Virus record (IMG/VR): IMGVR_UViG_3300042475_002819
Span: 1-27,063 of that record
Length of the DNA stretch: 27,063 bases
Direction: 5' to 3' (one strand)
Origin: a virus
Positions 19,109 through 27,005 of the stretch are shown here, one piece after another (positions within the stretch are counted from its first letter, which is position 1; every line of letters starts with the position of its first letter). The notes beneath the pieces were generated by a model. The model made no database searches. It had not been told where the DNA came from and was given only the letters and a program-made list of their open reading frames with translations. The position numbers and the translations under genes were made by a program.

Positions 19109-19467
19109 GCGAAGAGAACAAGACGCCGCTGTACCCGCGCCCCGCGTTTCAACACGAGGACGTTGCCGTGCGATTAGAGAGCTTGCTCCGATGCGATGGC
19201 GCGACCTCGCTTGTGCGAGGCACGCGCGAAGTCCCCGCCAAGGATTTGTTCGACGCCTGCCACGAGATCAATTTCTTGCGTGAGAACCGCGCTGCGGCAT
19301 GGGAGCGCGTCGAGATCCTGCGGAAGTTCATCGTTCGATATCGAGCCATGCTCGTGAAGTGGGATGCGCTCCGGCTGCATGAGCTTGTCGGCAACGCAGA
19401 TGCGATGAAGGCTCTGAGAGAGATCGAAGAGGAAACGCGCGAGTTCCTGCATGGAGACAAGCCATGA
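19105..19467 (+). CDS. Helical protein, junction-train member 7
   Basis: 120 residues from ATG 19105; junction CTGGAGACGATGCCATGAGC. FQHEDVAVRLESLLRCDGAT, then CHEINFLRENRAAAWERVEI and a coiled end MKALREIEEETREFLHGDKP. It carries the same EIxxLR core as members 1-4. Function unknown. Confidence 0.7.
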   Translation: MSEENKTPLYPRPAFQHEDVAVRLESLLRCDGATSLVRGTREVPAKDLFDACHEINFLRENRAAAWERVEILRKFIVRYRAMLVKWDALRLHELVGNADAMKALREIEEETREFLHGDKP

Positions 19468-19886
19468 GCGACGACTGCATGAAGCGCGACATGCTGCACC
19501 AGCCGCCGGTCGAGCAGCAGCCGTACCGGCTGGCCTGGGTCGGCGTCGAGGGGCGGACCTATCTGGTCGGCGTCGCGATCGAGCAGCGGTCGGGGACGAC
19601 GAGCGACCACGAGGTGGAGGAGATCGCGCTCTACGTCGCGCAGCGGCGGCATCTGCGGGAGACCGGCACCCTGCCGCCGAGGGAGTACTCCGTCGTTTAC
19701 ATGTTCCCGGCGGGCAGCGTCCTGGGCGTCGAGCCGGGGGAGATCGACTGCCCAGCGAGCGCAGAACCACAGGTTGTGATGGCTGGCGCGCGCACAATCT
19801 CCAGGCGAGGCGACCGGATCGTGGTCTCGATTGCCCAGCCGGGGGACGCGGACGTGGACGGCGGGGATTACCTACCCCAGGACTGA
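19464..19886 (+). CDS. Hypothetical protein, last gene of the junction train
   Basis: 140 residues from ATG 19464; junction TGGAGACAAGCCATGAGC. PYRLAWVGVEGRTYLVGVAI, then IALYVAQRRHLRETGTLPP and YSVVYMFPAGSVLGV suggest a beta-rich domain with one helix; acidic end (DADVDGGDYLPQD). No coiled core and no KP ending, so it differs from the other members. No family recognised. Followed by a 776-bp non-coding region. Confidence 0.7.
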   Translation: MSDDCMKRDMLHQPPVEQQPYRLAWVGVEGRTYLVGVAIEQRSGTTSDHEVEEIALYVAQRRHLRETGTLPPREYSVVYMFPAGSVLGVEPGEIDCPASAEPQVVMAGARTISRRGDRIVVSIAQPGDADVDGGDYLPQD

Positions 19887-20108
19887 AACATGCACGCTAG
19901 GGCCGGTTTTCTGGTCGCTGGTGAGCGAAGCGTAGCAGGGGGTGACCTGGGTAGCGGGTCGCCCCTTTCGCTTATCAGGGGCCAGGAAATCGGCCTTTGC
20001 GGGCATCGGGGCGGCGCAGGGGGATAGTGCAGATATGGCTAGGGGCGAGGGGGAGGGGCTTGCATTATCTCGGAGGCCCCTAAGCCATTGATCTGAAACG
20101 GCTTTTAG

Positions 20109-20170
20109 CTCTTAAGAAGAGATAATATAAATAATATAAATAATATAATATATATACTACTACTACTACT
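20109..20170. repeat. AT-rich island with nested repeats
   Basis: CTCTT-AAG-AAGAG (20109-20121), then three ATAATATAA-type direct repeats, an AT alternation, and five TAC units (20155-20169). About 40 bp here have almost no G or C, in a genome otherwise near 65%. This looks like a DNA-unwinding element or a bent or flexible site. Confidence 0.85.
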
Positions 20171-20470
20171 GGTCTCTCTAGGGGGTGTCTCTGGCTATCT
20201 GTGTCTGTCTGTAAGCAGTATTATCTGTTTTATCCGCATTTACCCTTCGGGCGGGGCGCAAGCTGCTGACATGAAACAATTATTGGGAACGGGGAGAAAA
20301 TGCAGGGCGTCCGACGGGATCTCGCAGGATCTGCAAGATCCCCCTGGCCCGCCGCAGCCCGCCAGGATGCCCCAGGACGCGCGATCGGGGCGGCTGGCAC
20401 CCGTGCCGCCCCCGGCCCGCTTCCGCGCGCCTAGGCCCCCTGCAATCGGCGCGCAGGGGCACGCGCAGCG

Positions 20471-20493
20471 GCGAGCGCAGCAGCGAGCGCAGC
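20471..20493. repeat. Tandem GCGAGCGCAGCA repeats upstream of the terminase genes
   Basis: GCGAGCGCAGCA (20471-20482) followed by GCGAGCGCAGC (20483-20493), then GAGCAGG. Short tandem repeats next to a small-terminase gene are a usual form of terminase-binding site; here this is only positional inference. Confidence 0.55.
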
Positions 20494-20662
20494 GAGCAGG
20501 AATGTGTTGCCCCGGCCCGCGCCCCTGCCCCATGCTGATCACGGCGCGCGCTGTAGCCGCCCGACCGCTCGCCGGGGTGCCTCCCCCCGCCTGGACCCCG
20601 GTCGTCGTGCCCCTGGTCAGGCGGCGAGTAGCCGGGGGACATATCCAGCGAGAGGGACCGCG

Positions 20663-21190
20663 ATGCGAGGCGTCAGGAAGAAGATCAAGGCCAAGGGCGT
20701 CCGCAAGGGCGCTATGGGACGCCCATCCGTTTATTCCGAGGAGCTAGCCGAGAAAATCTTCTCGCGCATGTCGCGAGGCGAGAGCCTGACGCGCATCCTG
20801 CGCGACGACGGAATGCCAGATATGACGCAGATCTGGCGATGGCTCGATAAGCCGATCACGGAAGACTTCCGCCCCCGATACGCGAGAGCGAGAGAGCTTC
20901 AAGCCCATGCTCTGATCGACGGTGTGTTCGATATCAGCGACGACGCGCGCAACGATTATGCGGTCGATGACAGTGGAAATCGCATCGTCGATCACGAACA
21001 CATCAATCGCTCGCGTCTGCGTGTCGATACGCGGAAATGGTATGCCTCCAAGGTGCTGCCGAAAATTTACGGTGACAAGCTGATCAGCGAAGTCACCGGA
21101 AAAGATGGCGGAGCGATCAAAGTCGAGGACACGACGCGAGCAAACACGCTGGCAGAAATCATGGCCGCGTTGAAACGCAAGGAGACGTGA
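20663..21190 (+). CDS. terS: Terminase small subunit (Sf6-like family)
   Basis: 175 residues. ATG 20663 has GAGGGA 5 nt upstream; a longer upstream frame is Arg/Pro-rich and rejected. GRPSVYSEELAEKIFSRMSR, then GESLTRILRDDGMPDMTQIW with RWLD (about 20-65) is the N-terminal HTH that binds packaging DNA. Then YARARELQAHALIDGVFDIS with DDARNDY, and RLRVDTRKWYASKVLPKIYG, is the oligomerisation part, as in Sf6-type small terminases. It recognises viral DNA and feeds it to TerL. The start of the next gene follows the stop by 2 nt. The Lys-rich first 20 residues (KKIKAKGVRKGAMG) are longer than usual. Confidence 0.88.
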   Translation: MRGVRKKIKAKGVRKGAMGRPSVYSEELAEKIFSRMSRGESLTRILRDDGMPDMTQIWRWLDKPITEDFRPRYARARELQAHALIDGVFDISDDARNDYAVDDSGNRIVDHEHINRSRLRVDTRKWYASKVLPKIYGDKLISEVTGKDGGAIKVEDTTRANTLAEIMAALKRKET

Positions 21191-21192
21191 CG

Positions 21193-24100
21193 ATGGGCGC
21201 GAAGAAGATCGTTGAGGGCGCGAAGAAGAAGGCGTCCAAGTCTTTCAAGGACACGACGCGAAAGCTGTCCGCGCCCAGCATCAACCAGCCCGATCGATCG
21301 GTCCCAAGCCCAGAGCTTCTTGCCCAGCAGCTTGAGGCTGGCCTCACGCCAAACAGCAGGACAGGGACAATCGATGTCCCGTATGGCTCTTCCAAGATCA
21401 CGCCCAGCCAGCTTGAAGAGATGAATGCGGCCCTGCGAACCGAGCCGATAACGCTCGGAACCGCTGGCCGCACGCCTCAAGCTGCGATCGAGTTGTATGG
21501 AGCGGATCGTCCAATATTGCGGGAAGACATTCGGAGGACGCCAGAGTTTCTGAGGCCCGGTACTGACGTTTTACTTCCGTTCCTCGGCGACCGAAGCGCC
21601 GTTTATCGGCTGCTTGGATATCGAGGGGCAAACCTGTCTCAGCCAGTCAACATCCCTGGCGGGCATGATTATGCGCGGCAGCTTAAATCAGGCATCTGGA
21701 GATCTGGAAGCGCCGTTCAGAACAAGTTGATGGATGCTGCCCGAGCGATAGACAGCAGAGGATACAATCCGGTCGGAATTTATTTTCCGATGGGACCAGA
21801 AGCGACTGACGGGGCCATGTTTTCTCGGCAGATCGTGGACGATATCTTGCGTAAATCGAAGAGGCGCAAAGAAGTCAGCCCCGAAACCCTCGAACGACTT
21901 GCGGATCGTGTCAGATCGGAAAAGGTGACAACGGAAGACAAGGGAACCATCTACCCGTATCAAGATTTCCCAGGGTTCTCTTCCCGGAAATACGGGGACT
22001 GGATGGACCGCTCGTTTAACAACCGAGCTGCTGTCATAGACATGATGGGGGCAAAAGCCATGCAGGATGCTGGCATGCCCAACGTCACTGGTCTCCGCCA
22101 CGCCATACAAGACGACGAGCTTCGCGGCCTCCCGAAAGAAGGACCGGGGTTCAATCCTTATGAGACGTATGGCGGGCAGATGATGTCTTACGTCAACACG
22201 TCGCCTCGCGCGCTGCGGTCTGGAGACAGAACGTGGCTCGACAATCCAAGCTATCCCGTCGATATGGCGGGTGACTACATGGGTGGGTTCAGCATCCCCG
22301 TGCCGCGCAGCATCATGTTTCGAGATTTCGTCACTTCGTTCCCGTCCCATCCGAAAGGCATTCAGCGATCAATGGTGATGCGAGTTCCTCCGATTCAGAA
22401 GGTCGATCAGCAGTTGATCGACGAGGCAATGAAATGGACGGAGGGGGCAGACAGGCTTGGCATCATGGATCTTCTGTCTCGCTACGCAGATGGCGGCGCG
22501 GTTCAGCGCTTCGACGAAGGCGGACTGAAGCGCCAGAAGTCCAAGTTCGCTGCTGCGGCGAGCGTCGCGAAGGGCGCGCTCGGCGCGTTCCGCGACGCGC
22601 CGACGAAGAAGATCGAGGACTGGAAGTGGCGACCGCTCGCTGACGTGCCGGAAGCGCAGCGCATGGCTGGAGAGCCGCTGCCCGCGCATATCCATCCGTT
22701 CGGTGACTTGATGGTCGAGCAGGCCGAGCGCGCCGACATGAAGGGGCTGACGCCGCGCGACTTGGTGAAGGCCTACACGTTGACGCGCTCGTCGATCCAA
22801 CGCGGCGCGCTCAAACGTGCGACGGTCGAGGAGACCGGCCTGCCGATCTCAAGCAGCGACGAGATGATCCGCCCCGAAGGAGCGTTCGCCGACTGGCTGC
22901 GAACGCCGATGGGCCAGCGCTATCTCGATGCTGCGGTGAAGGGCAACATCGACCAGAGCGCCATCGACGATGCGATGATGAAGATGCGCCCGTTCGGCTT
23001 GCACAACAGCCTCGGCGACGACCTCGTCTACGGTGCGAAGGACATCCCCTCGCTTGCGCCCGCCGCGAGCGACCTCGTCGCGCGCGCGTATCACGGCAAG
23101 AGCGATCCGCAGGAGTGGCGCAACTTGATGCGCGGCGTTCATGGCGTCGATGCCTCGAAGAGCGGCTTCATGTCGTCGATGCTTGGGCGCGGCGACAACC
23201 CGACGCTCGATGCGCGCCAACTCAAGATGCACACGCCTGACGACACCAAGCTGGGGGTGTACGGCAGGCGCTCGTCGAAGAAGCTGCCGATGACCGGCGG
23301 CGACGAAGCGGTCGAGCGTCTCGCGGCGCGTCAGCGTGCGCTCGGTCTCGACATGCCGTCGCGTTTCGATCCGATGTATCAGCATCTCACGCACCACGGC
23401 ATGTGGGATGCGTCAAGCGGCACGCAGACGACGCATCAGGACATCATCGACGCGATGCGATACGAGAGCGGCGGCAAGGTCGAGAAGGACAGCGAGCGGT
23501 TTAAACGCGAGGCGGACGAACGCATCGCCGCTGATCGCGCGCAGTATGACCGCGACATCGCGCGACGCAGAGAGCAGGGCGGTAGCGCGCCGCGCCGCTT
23601 CATCGATCAGGCGGCGAAGTCCGCCAGAACGCAATGGTCGTCGCTGGATAGTGAGGGGAACCCGGTTGCATTCTGGAAAGCGGGCGACGCGCCTGGAATG
23701 CTGTATGACGTGGCCTCCATGCCAGCGGATCTCACGGAGATATTCGAGGCCGATATCGGCGGAAACGCAGCGGGCGATTACTCGAAGGATGCCAGCAAGC
23801 ACATGGAGCGCTTGCGTGCGGCTATCGGCAAGGAGACGGAGGTTGCCCCGGCGAAGGGCATGATCGAGCATGCCGGTTCGTCGTTCGGCAACATGATCGG
23901 GCAGATCCCGCTGCTGCCGCTCTTGCCGCTTCGTGCTGGCAAGCAGGCGATCGATGCGGGAATAGCCGCCGCTGGTCCGCTCAAGAGGGCGGCGAAAACT
24001 GCGTTTGAATTCATCAGCCCGACTCTGGCTCCGAAGTTTTCTCGCAACATCGCAACCGGAACCGGCATCGGGACCGGCATCGGATATGGAATAGAGGCTC

Positions 24101-25548
24101 TCATGGGAAACGATGAAGAAGCTCAGGTTGGCTACAACGAAGGCGGCGGGGTGAAGTCGAAGATCGCGCCGCTCGTCAATCTCGCACGCGGTGCCGTGCG
24201 TCGCATTGGCGAGGGCACCGGATACAGGAGCGTCCCAGGCAAGCCCGCGACGGTCGAGATCCCGACCATCGGGCGCGTCGAGACGCTGCCGATCCCGCAG
24301 CTTGAGGACGCGGCGGCGAGCTACATGCGATCGATCGGTCGCCCTGGCGAACACGTCATCACCGAGTATCCCGAGTTCGACGAGGATCTCGCGCGCCGTC
24401 TTGCGCGCGCCTACGACGAAATGAAGCACGACCCGGCTGATCCGCGCGTGCAGCGGTCGTATCAAGCGCTCGCTGATGAAACGATGGCGCAGCTTGAAAA
24501 GGTCAAGGACAGCGGCTTGGACATTCGCTTCCTCAAGGAAGGAATGGACGATCCGTATGCGAAGTCACCCGCGCTCGGCTACGCAGACATCATCGAGAAC
24601 AACCGGCTCTACACGTTCCCGACCGACTTCGGCTTCGGCACGACGGACTCGAACGCAGAGCTTCTGTCGCAGTTCAAGCACCCGATGCTGACGAAGATCG
24701 GCAGGCTGGGCGACAAGGACAATGCCGTCGTGAACGACGCATTCCGTGTCGTCCACGATGCGTTCGGCCACTTCGGCCCCGGCAATCCGTTCTTCCGCCA
24801 CAAGGGCGAAGAGCGCGCGTGGCTCAATCACGCGCCGATGTATTCGCCCGAGGCGCGGCCCGCTGCTGCGGTCGAGCTTCGCGGGCAGAACAGCTACCTC
24901 AACTTCGGCCCGCACGCGGAACATAACGCGACGGCAAGCGGTGCCGACACGGTCTACGCCGATCAGAAGCTCGGCTTGATGCCGGAATGGGCTGTGACGG
25001 AGAAGTCCAAGAAGAAGCCAGTACAGAAGGCCGAAGGCGGAAGCGTCACCGGCAGCGGCATGAACATGGAAAACAAGATCGAGCGCGCGCCGCTGCCGAA
25101 GCCCGAGACGCCGACGTTCGACGGCATGTCGTTCGAGAAGGCGTTCGCCGCCGCTCGTCGTGTAAACGCGCCACGCTTCATGTGGCGCGGCAAGCCGTAC
25201 ACGACCGAGTTGAAGCGTGAGAGCGCGGGCGACATCGAGCGGCGCGTCGAGCGGCGCATCCCGCAGGCACCCGCTCCGCAGCAGGACGAAGCAGCGGTGC
25301 GAGAAGCCGAGATGCCGTCGCGGCTCTACCAGCGTCCCGCCGCCCAGGCCACTCCCGCCCACGATGCGTTCGGCCCGCCGCGCCCGTTCCTGAGCGCTCC
25401 AGAGCAGATGGATGGTCTGATGCCATATGAGGGCGCAGCCGCGCCCAGGCTCAATCCAGCGCAGATGCAGGGCACTCTGCGGCGCTTCGGTCGGATGGAC
25501 ATGGACCCGTCGAGCTTCGCATATCGGTTCGCGCGCACGATGAGGTAA
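21193..25548 (+). CDS. 1,451-residue modular polyvalent phage protein with GG linkers
   Basis: ATG 21193 preferred over GTG 21187 because GGAG lies 8 nt upstream. Four linker motifs split it: ADGGAVQRFDEGGL (432-445), YESGGKV (757-763), YNEGGGV (981-987) and KAEGGSV (1279-1285). Module A (about 55-420) has LLPFLGDRSAVYRLLGYRGA and NIPGGHDYARQL, a recurring phage module of unknown role. Module B (about 450-750) includes NPTLDARQLKMHT. Module C (about 790-975) has hydrophobic IPLLPLLPLR and a glycine-zipper-like TGTGIGTGIGYGI. Module D (about 1000-1265) has a conserved VHDAFGH block (HDAFGH at 1188-1193) and AVELRGQNSYLNFGP. Such multi-domain proteins are typical polyvalent or ejected virion proteins. 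Its position between terS and terL is unusual. Composition shifts along it (about 50% GC near 21720, 73% near 23280), suggesting a mosaic origin. The true activity is unknown. Confidence 0.85.
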   Translation: MGAKKIVEGAKKKASKSFKDTTRKLSAPSINQPDRSVPSPELLAQQLEAGLTPNSRTGTIDVPYGSSKITPSQLEEMNAALRTEPITLGTAGRTPQAAIELYGADRPILREDIRRTPEFLRPGTDVLLPFLGDRSAVYRLLGYRGANLSQPVNIPGGHDYARQLKSGIWRSGSAVQNKLMDAARAIDSRGYNPVGIYFPMGPEATDGAMFSRQIVDDILRKSKRRKEVSPETLERLADRVRSEKVTTEDKGTIYPYQDFPGFSSRKYGDWMDRSFNNRAAVIDMMGAKAMQDAGMPNVTGLRHAIQDDELRGLPKEGPGFNPYETYGGQMMSYVNTSPRALRSGDRTWLDNPSYPVDMAGDYMGGFSIPVPRSIMFRDFVTSFPSHPKGIQRSMVMRVPPIQKVDQQLIDEAMKWTEGADRLGIMDLLSRYADGGAVQRFDEGGLKRQKSKFAAAASVAKGALGAFRDAPTKKIEDWKWRPLADVPEAQRMAGEPLPAHIHPFGDLMVEQAERADMKGLTPRDLVKAYTLTRSSIQRGALKRATVEETGLPISSSDEMIRPEGAFADWLRTPMGQRYLDAAVKGNIDQSAIDDAMMKMRPFGLHNSLGDDLVYGAKDIPSLAPAASDLVARAYHGKSDPQEWRNLMRGVHGVDASKSGFMSSMLGRGDNPTLDARQLKMHTPDDTKLGVYGRRSSKKLPMTGGDEAVERLAARQRALGLDMPSRFDPMYQHLTHHGMWDASSGTQTTHQDIIDAMRYESGGKVEKDSERFKREADERIAADRAQYDRDIARRREQGGSAPRRFIDQAAKSARTQWSSLDSEGNPVAFWKAGDAPGMLYDVASMPADLTEIFEADIGGNAAGDYSKDASKHMERLRAAIGKETEVAPAKGMIEHAGSSFGNMIGQIPLLPLLPLRAGKQAIDAGIAAAGPLKRAAKTAFEFISPTLAPKFSRNIATGTGIGTGIGYGIEALMGNDEEAQVGYNEGGGVKSKIAPLVNLARGAVRRIGEGTGYRSVPGKPATVEIPTIGRVETLPIPQLEDAAASYMRSIGRPGEHVITEYPEFDEDLARRLARAYDEMKHDPADPRVQRSYQALADETMAQLEKVKDSGLDIRFLKEGMDDPYAKSPALGYADIIENNRLYTFPTDFGFGTTDSNAELLSQFKHPMLTKIGRLGDKDNAVVNDAFRVVHDAFGHFGPGNPFFRHKGEERAWLNHAPMYSPEARPAAAVELRGQNSYLNFGPHAEHNATASGADTVYADQKLGLMPEWAVTEKSKKKPVQKAEGGSVTGSGMNMENKIERAPLPKPETPTFDGMSFEKAFAAARRVNAPRFMWRGKPYTTELKRESAGDIERRVERRIPQAPAPQQDEAAVREAEMPSRLYQRPAAQATPAHDAFGPPRPFLSAPEQMDGLMPYEGAAAPRLNPAQMQGTLRRFGRMDMDPSSFAYRFARTMR

Positions 25549-25551
25549 GAC

Positions 25552-26997
25552 GTGCCGCTGGACCTGTCACCGAAGGATCTCGCAGCGCTGTCGGATGACG
25601 ATCTACTCGTCATCCGATGGCGTCTTGCGTTTCTGGAGCGTGCGCGCGCAAACCAGACAGAGCCGCCAGGAGACTGGGGCATCTGGGGCATCATGGCGGG
25701 GCGCGGCTTCGGCAAGACTTTCGCGGGCGCGAACTGGATTGCGAGCGAAGCGCTCGTCGATCCGAAGTCGATCAGCCACGTCATCGCTCCGACGTGGAGC
25801 GACGCGCAGCACGTCTGCTTCGAGGGACCGGCTGGTCTGCTCGCGACGATCCCGCACCAGCTTGTGAAGGACTACAACCGCTCCGATCTGATCATCACGC
25901 TCTACAACAACGCGACCATCCGAGCGTTCTCGGCGGAGAAGCCCGATCGTCTGCGCGGCCCGCAATGCCATCGTGCATGGTGCGACGAGCTTGCTGCGTG
26001 GCAACGCGCGCAAGAGACATGGGACATGCTGATGATGGGCCTGCGCCTTGGCGCAAGACCGCGCGTCGTTTTCACGACGACGCCGAAGCCCGTGCCGATC
26101 GTGCAGTCGCTGGTGAGGGACAAGCGCTGCGTGATCACGCGCGGCTCGACATACGACAACCGCGCGAACCTCGCGCCGACGTTCTTCGATCAGCTTACGA
26201 AATATGAGGGCACGCAGCTTGGTCGCCAGGAGATCCACGGCGAACTGATCGATCCCGAGGAAAGCGGCATCGTCAAGCGGACGTGGTTCAATCTGTGGCC
26301 CGCAGACAAGCCGCTGCCCAAGCTGTCGTTCGTCGTGATGTCGCTCGACACGGCATTCACCGAGCGCACGCGCGACAAGAAGACCGGCGAGGGCGACCCG
26401 ACAGCGTGCAGCGTCTGGGGCGTGTTCGAGCATGAGAAGAAGAAGAACCTGATCTTGCTGGACTGCTGGCAGGACTGGCTGTCGATGCCCGACCTGATCA
26501 CGCGCGTGACCAGGGAATTGAAGGTCGAGTATGGCGAGGTCGATGCGCCGATCATCAAGCCGATGTTCGGACCGTCGATCGTGGCTGGCAGCGGCAAGAA
26601 GATCGATCTGCTGCTGATCGAGGACAAGGGTAGCGGCATCTCGCTCAGACAGATGTTGGAGCGAGAGGGCGTCGTGGCGTATGCATACAATCCTGGCAAC
26701 GCCGACAAGCTCTCCAGGCTCCACATGGTCTCGCATATTCCAGCCAATGGTCTCGTGTGGCTCCCCGAGAGCCAGAAGATCCCCGGTGCGCCGCGCACCT
26801 GGGCAGAGCCGCTGCTCGCGCAGCTATGCGTTTTCACGGGCGAAGGATCGACCAAGCACGACGACTTCGTCGATAGCACGACGCAGGCGTGGCGGCTGTT
26901 CGCGGACAAGAACCTGCTGTCCGCCACCGGCTACAAGCCCGAGAAGCGCGACCCCGGCCCGCCCGCAAAGCCGAAGGTCAATCCCTATGCGATCTGA
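25552..26997 (+). CDS. terL: Terminase large subunit
   Basis: 481 residues from GTG 25552, preceded by GAGGTAAGA; the start abuts the previous stop by 3 nt. ATPase: Walker A GRGFGKT (50-56), and Walker B with HRAWCDELAAW (D145, E146). TTTPKP (175-180) fits the coupling motif. RNase H-like nuclease: SLDTAF (D266), LLIEDKGSG (E357, D358) and KHDDFVD (D437, D438, D441). This is the Terminase_6 type: it pumps DNA into the procapsid and cuts it. The length is typical. Closest context: terS upstream of the giant gene, with a likely portal or head gene beginning at 27006. Confidence 0.95.
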   Translation: MPLDLSPKDLAALSDDDLLVIRWRLAFLERARANQTEPPGDWGIWGIMAGRGFGKTFAGANWIASEALVDPKSISHVIAPTWSDAQHVCFEGPAGLLATIPHQLVKDYNRSDLIITLYNNATIRAFSAEKPDRLRGPQCHRAWCDELAAWQRAQETWDMLMMGLRLGARPRVVFTTTPKPVPIVQSLVRDKRCVITRGSTYDNRANLAPTFFDQLTKYEGTQLGRQEIHGELIDPEESGIVKRTWFNLWPADKPLPKLSFVVMSLDTAFTERTRDKKTGEGDPTACSVWGVFEHEKKKNLILLDCWQDWLSMPDLITRVTRELKVEYGEVDAPIIKPMFGPSIVAGSGKKIDLLLIEDKGSGISLRQMLEREGVVAYAYNPGNADKLSRLHMVSHIPANGLVWLPESQKIPGAPRTWAEPLLAQLCVFTGEGSTKHDDFVDSTTQAWRLFADKNLLSATGYKPEKRDPGPPAKPKVNPYAI

Positions 26998-27005
26998 GGT
27001 GCGAC

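Larger units (their letters stand above)
19887..20662. other. 776-bp non-coding region before the packaging genes (possible origin and/or packaging site)
   Basis: No convincing gene: a 158-codon frame at 20271-20747 is Pro/Ala/Arg-rich with no recognisable pattern and runs into the terminase gene. The left third is GC-rich with weak inverted repeats (CCTGG 19945-19949 with CCAGG near 19982). The middle is the AT-rich island listed separately. TTATCCGCA (20230-20238) is one base off the DnaA box TTATCCACA. GGGATCT...AGATCCC with an inner GCAG-GAT-CTGC lies near 20317-20343. Tandem repeats near 20471 precede the terminase genes. Confidence 0.6.

Noticed and set aside
20155-20170. TAC repeats as a CRISPR or slippage-controlled coding repeat
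   Set aside because: A simple trinucleotide run without spacers, and no reading frame with a start and SD passes through it.
19887-20662. tRNA or other structured RNA gene in the intergenic region
   Set aside because: No cloverleaf, TTCGANNC T-loop pattern or CCA end could be found by eye on either strand.
20271-20747. 158-codon frame in the region before terS
   Set aside because: Pro/Ala/Arg-rich, no known pattern, weak start context, and it runs through tandem repeats into terS in another frame.
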